Shown here: piece by piece, positions 63,068 through 64,000 of the stretch
Numbering within the stretch: position 1 is the first letter of the stretch
How the letters are laid out: the number at the start of each line of letters is the position of its first letter
From: [Collinsella] massiliensis
Lineage (GTDB): Bacteria > Actinomycetota > Coriobacteriia > Coriobacteriales > Coriobacteriaceae
Length of the DNA: 64,000 nucleotides
Direction of reading: 5' to 3'
Assembly: GCA_000333815.1 (NCBI GenBank)
Contig: CAPI01000058.1
Span: 1 to 64,000 of the forward strand
Made by a program: the position numbers and the translations under genes
Notes under the pieces: model-generated
Databases searched by the model: none
What the model saw: the letters and a program-made list of their open reading frames with translations, nothing else
Told to the model about the DNA's origin: nothing

Positions 63068-63700
63068 ATGTTCGTGCGCAGGCTGGTGGCATACGCCATC
63101 GACTGGTATCTCATCTCGTTTGCGATGAACCTCGTGCTCGTTATCGCGGCGTACCAGCTTTTGGGTGTGGTGTTCGCGGGCATGGTGCCGCTCACCGCGT
63201 TCGACGGCGGCCTCCGGCTTGCGCTCTTCTGCGTCCTCGCGGTGCTCGACGCGCTCTATTTCTGCGTGCTTCCGCGCTACGCGCTCAAGGGGCAGACGCT
63301 CGGCAAGCGCCTGCTGCGTCTGCGCGTGGAACGCGCTTCGGGCGGCGATGCGACGCTCGCCTGCTTCCTGCGGCGTGAGCTGTTGGGCATCGTCGTGATT
63401 GAAGGATGCTTCTCGCCGCTCAGTAACTATCTGCGAAACGTACTGCTCCTCTGGGTGCCGCGCGACGTTGTGCAGGGTATCGTGTGGGCTGGTATCGTGA
63501 TTGGCGCGGTATCCGTGGGACTCATGGTGCTCACCGCGCAGCGGCGCATGATCCATGATTTCGTGGGTGGCACCCGTGTCGTGCTGGTCGAACGTGTGCA
63601 GGGAGGTGAAGGCGATGGACATCGACGCGATGGAGCGCTGGAACAGCCTGAGCTCGATAGAGATGGGCATCCTGCGCGCGATCAAGCATCGGATCGATGA
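63068..63700 (+). CDS. RDD-family membrane protein
   Basis: 210 residues. N-terminal RRLVAYAIDWYLISF (Arg-Asp of the RDD fold), ALKGQTLGKRLLRLRVER and QRRMIHDFVGGTRVV are the family's signature. Three to four membrane segments. The last 28 codons overlap the RpiR gene in another frame and encode a polar tail unlike RDD proteins. Odd in a PTS operon; function unknown. Confidence 0.88.
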   Translation: MFVRRLVAYAIDWYLISFAMNLVLVIAAYQLLGVVFAGMVPLTAFDGGLRLALFCVLAVLDALYFCVLPRYALKGQTLGKRLLRLRVERASGGDATLACFLRRELLGIVVIEGCFSPLSNYLRNVLLLWVPRDVVQGIVWAGIVIGAVSVGLMVLTAQRRMIHDFVGGTRVVLVERVQGGEGDGHRRDGALEQPELDRDGHPARDQASDR

Positions 63701-64000
63701 CGGGGAGGAAAAGATTCCCATCCGCGCCGTCGCGGCAGATGCCTACACCTCGACGACGAGCGTGATGCGGCTTGCGAAGAAGCTCGGATACCCCGGCTTT
63801 TCGGCCATGCTTTACGAGATGCGCGCGGATCGCACGCGCTCGGGCGGGGCGGCAGATACGGGCGCCGCGCGCGTGTTCGCCACCGACGATTCGTTCCAAC
63901 AGGCGTGCGTTTTGATTGATGCGCTTTCTTCGGGAACCTACGCTCGGGTGAACATCGTGGGAACTGGTTATTCAGGGTATGTGGCCGGGTACTTCTGCCA
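63615..64000 (+). CDS. RpiR/MurR-family regulator, truncated by window end
   Basis: ATG 63615 follows GGGAGGTGAAGG; the frame is open for at least 128 codons to the end of the window. The N-terminal HTH_6 (about 10-75) reads IPIRAVAADAYTSTTSVMRL then AKKLGYPGFSAMLYEMR, and the start of a sugar-phosphate-binding SIS domain is visible (VNIVGTGYSGYVAGYF). It overlaps the RDD gene by 86 bp. Presumably controls the GH4/PTS operon in response to a phosphosugar. Confidence 0.9.
   Translation, partial: MDIDAMERWNSLSSIEMGILRAIKHRIDDGEEKIPIRAVAADAYTSTTSVMRLAKKLGYPGFSAMLYEMRADRTRSGGAADTGAARVFATDDSFQQACVLIDALSSGTYARVNIVGTGYSGYVAGYFC

Noticed and set aside
1-64000. CRISPR arrays, rRNA genes and complete tRNA genes
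   Set aside because: No regularly spaced direct repeats, rRNA segments or full cloverleaf sequences were seen in any part of the window.

Overview
The window looks like a chromosomal segment of a high-GC Gram-positive gut bacterium of the class Coriobacteriia, most likely Collinsella or a close relative. Codon third positions are strongly G/C in the housekeeping genes and TTG/GTG starts are common. The gene set (str operon, Cys-less PurF-like protein, DUF4867, DUF2130, PTS/GH4 sugar locus) fits that group. The taxonomic call is inference; no 16S rRNA is present.

Layout. 0-3.7 kb: str operon rpsL-rpsG-fusA-rpsJ with a clear promoter and a strong terminator directly after rpsJ. 3.8-6.6 kb: FUSC-like membrane protein and a TetR regulator. 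6.8-13.9 kb: an acyl-metabolism cluster with a Pta-type phosphotransacetylase, butyrate kinase, SCP2-type thiolase-like enzyme, DUF35 OB-fold/zinc-ribbon partner, acyl carrier protein and two MFS transporters. 14-18.1 kb: GyrI-like protein, Tex, an RF-1-domain rescue factor and an SRAP peptidase.

18.5-36.5 kb is an accessory defence island with lower and uneven GC. It holds a RelB/PIN toxin-antitoxin pair, a three-gene cluster of unknown proteins whose first gene is broken by an amber codon, an AAA/DUF234 ATPase behind a striking palindromic operator, two frameshifted pseudogenes, a HEPN-like protein, a complete retron, a type III restriction-modification operon carrying an extra Mrr-like nuclease gene, and McrBC with an EVE domain in McrB.

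The retron (25.03-26.75 kb) is the most interesting locus. It has an autoregulatory-looking promoter with XRE half-sites, a structured RNA with a1/a2 repeats, a XRE regulator and a retron reverse transcriptase with NAxxH, YVDD and VTG motifs. The structured RNA also carries the Shine-Dalgarno and start of a 57-residue hydrophobic/basic peptide. The Shine-Dalgarno lies in the 3' arm of the last RNA hairpin and the a2 repeat lies inside the peptide ORF, so the transcript appears to be both retron ncRNA and mRNA. I infer that the hairpin or its reverse transcription silences a small toxin.

36.6-64 kb returns to core-like sequence: a metallo-beta-lactamase-fold hydrolase, two adjacent MITE-like inverted-repeat elements, DUF4867, prfC, a secreted lipoprotein nuclease, a GH13 glucosidase, membrane proteins, DAHP synthase, patatin, DUF2130, DUF389, a peptidase/hydrolase, 2-hydroxyacid dehydrogenase, nitroreductase, a PurF-like protein without the catalytic Cys, a 2'-5' RNA ligase family protein, a HTH-aminotransferase fusion with an internal translation start, a dCMP deaminase, and a sugar locus (GH4 phospho-glycosidase, PTS EIIC, RDD protein, RpiR regulator) running off the right edge. 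Four families of short dispersed repeats are scattered through the window.
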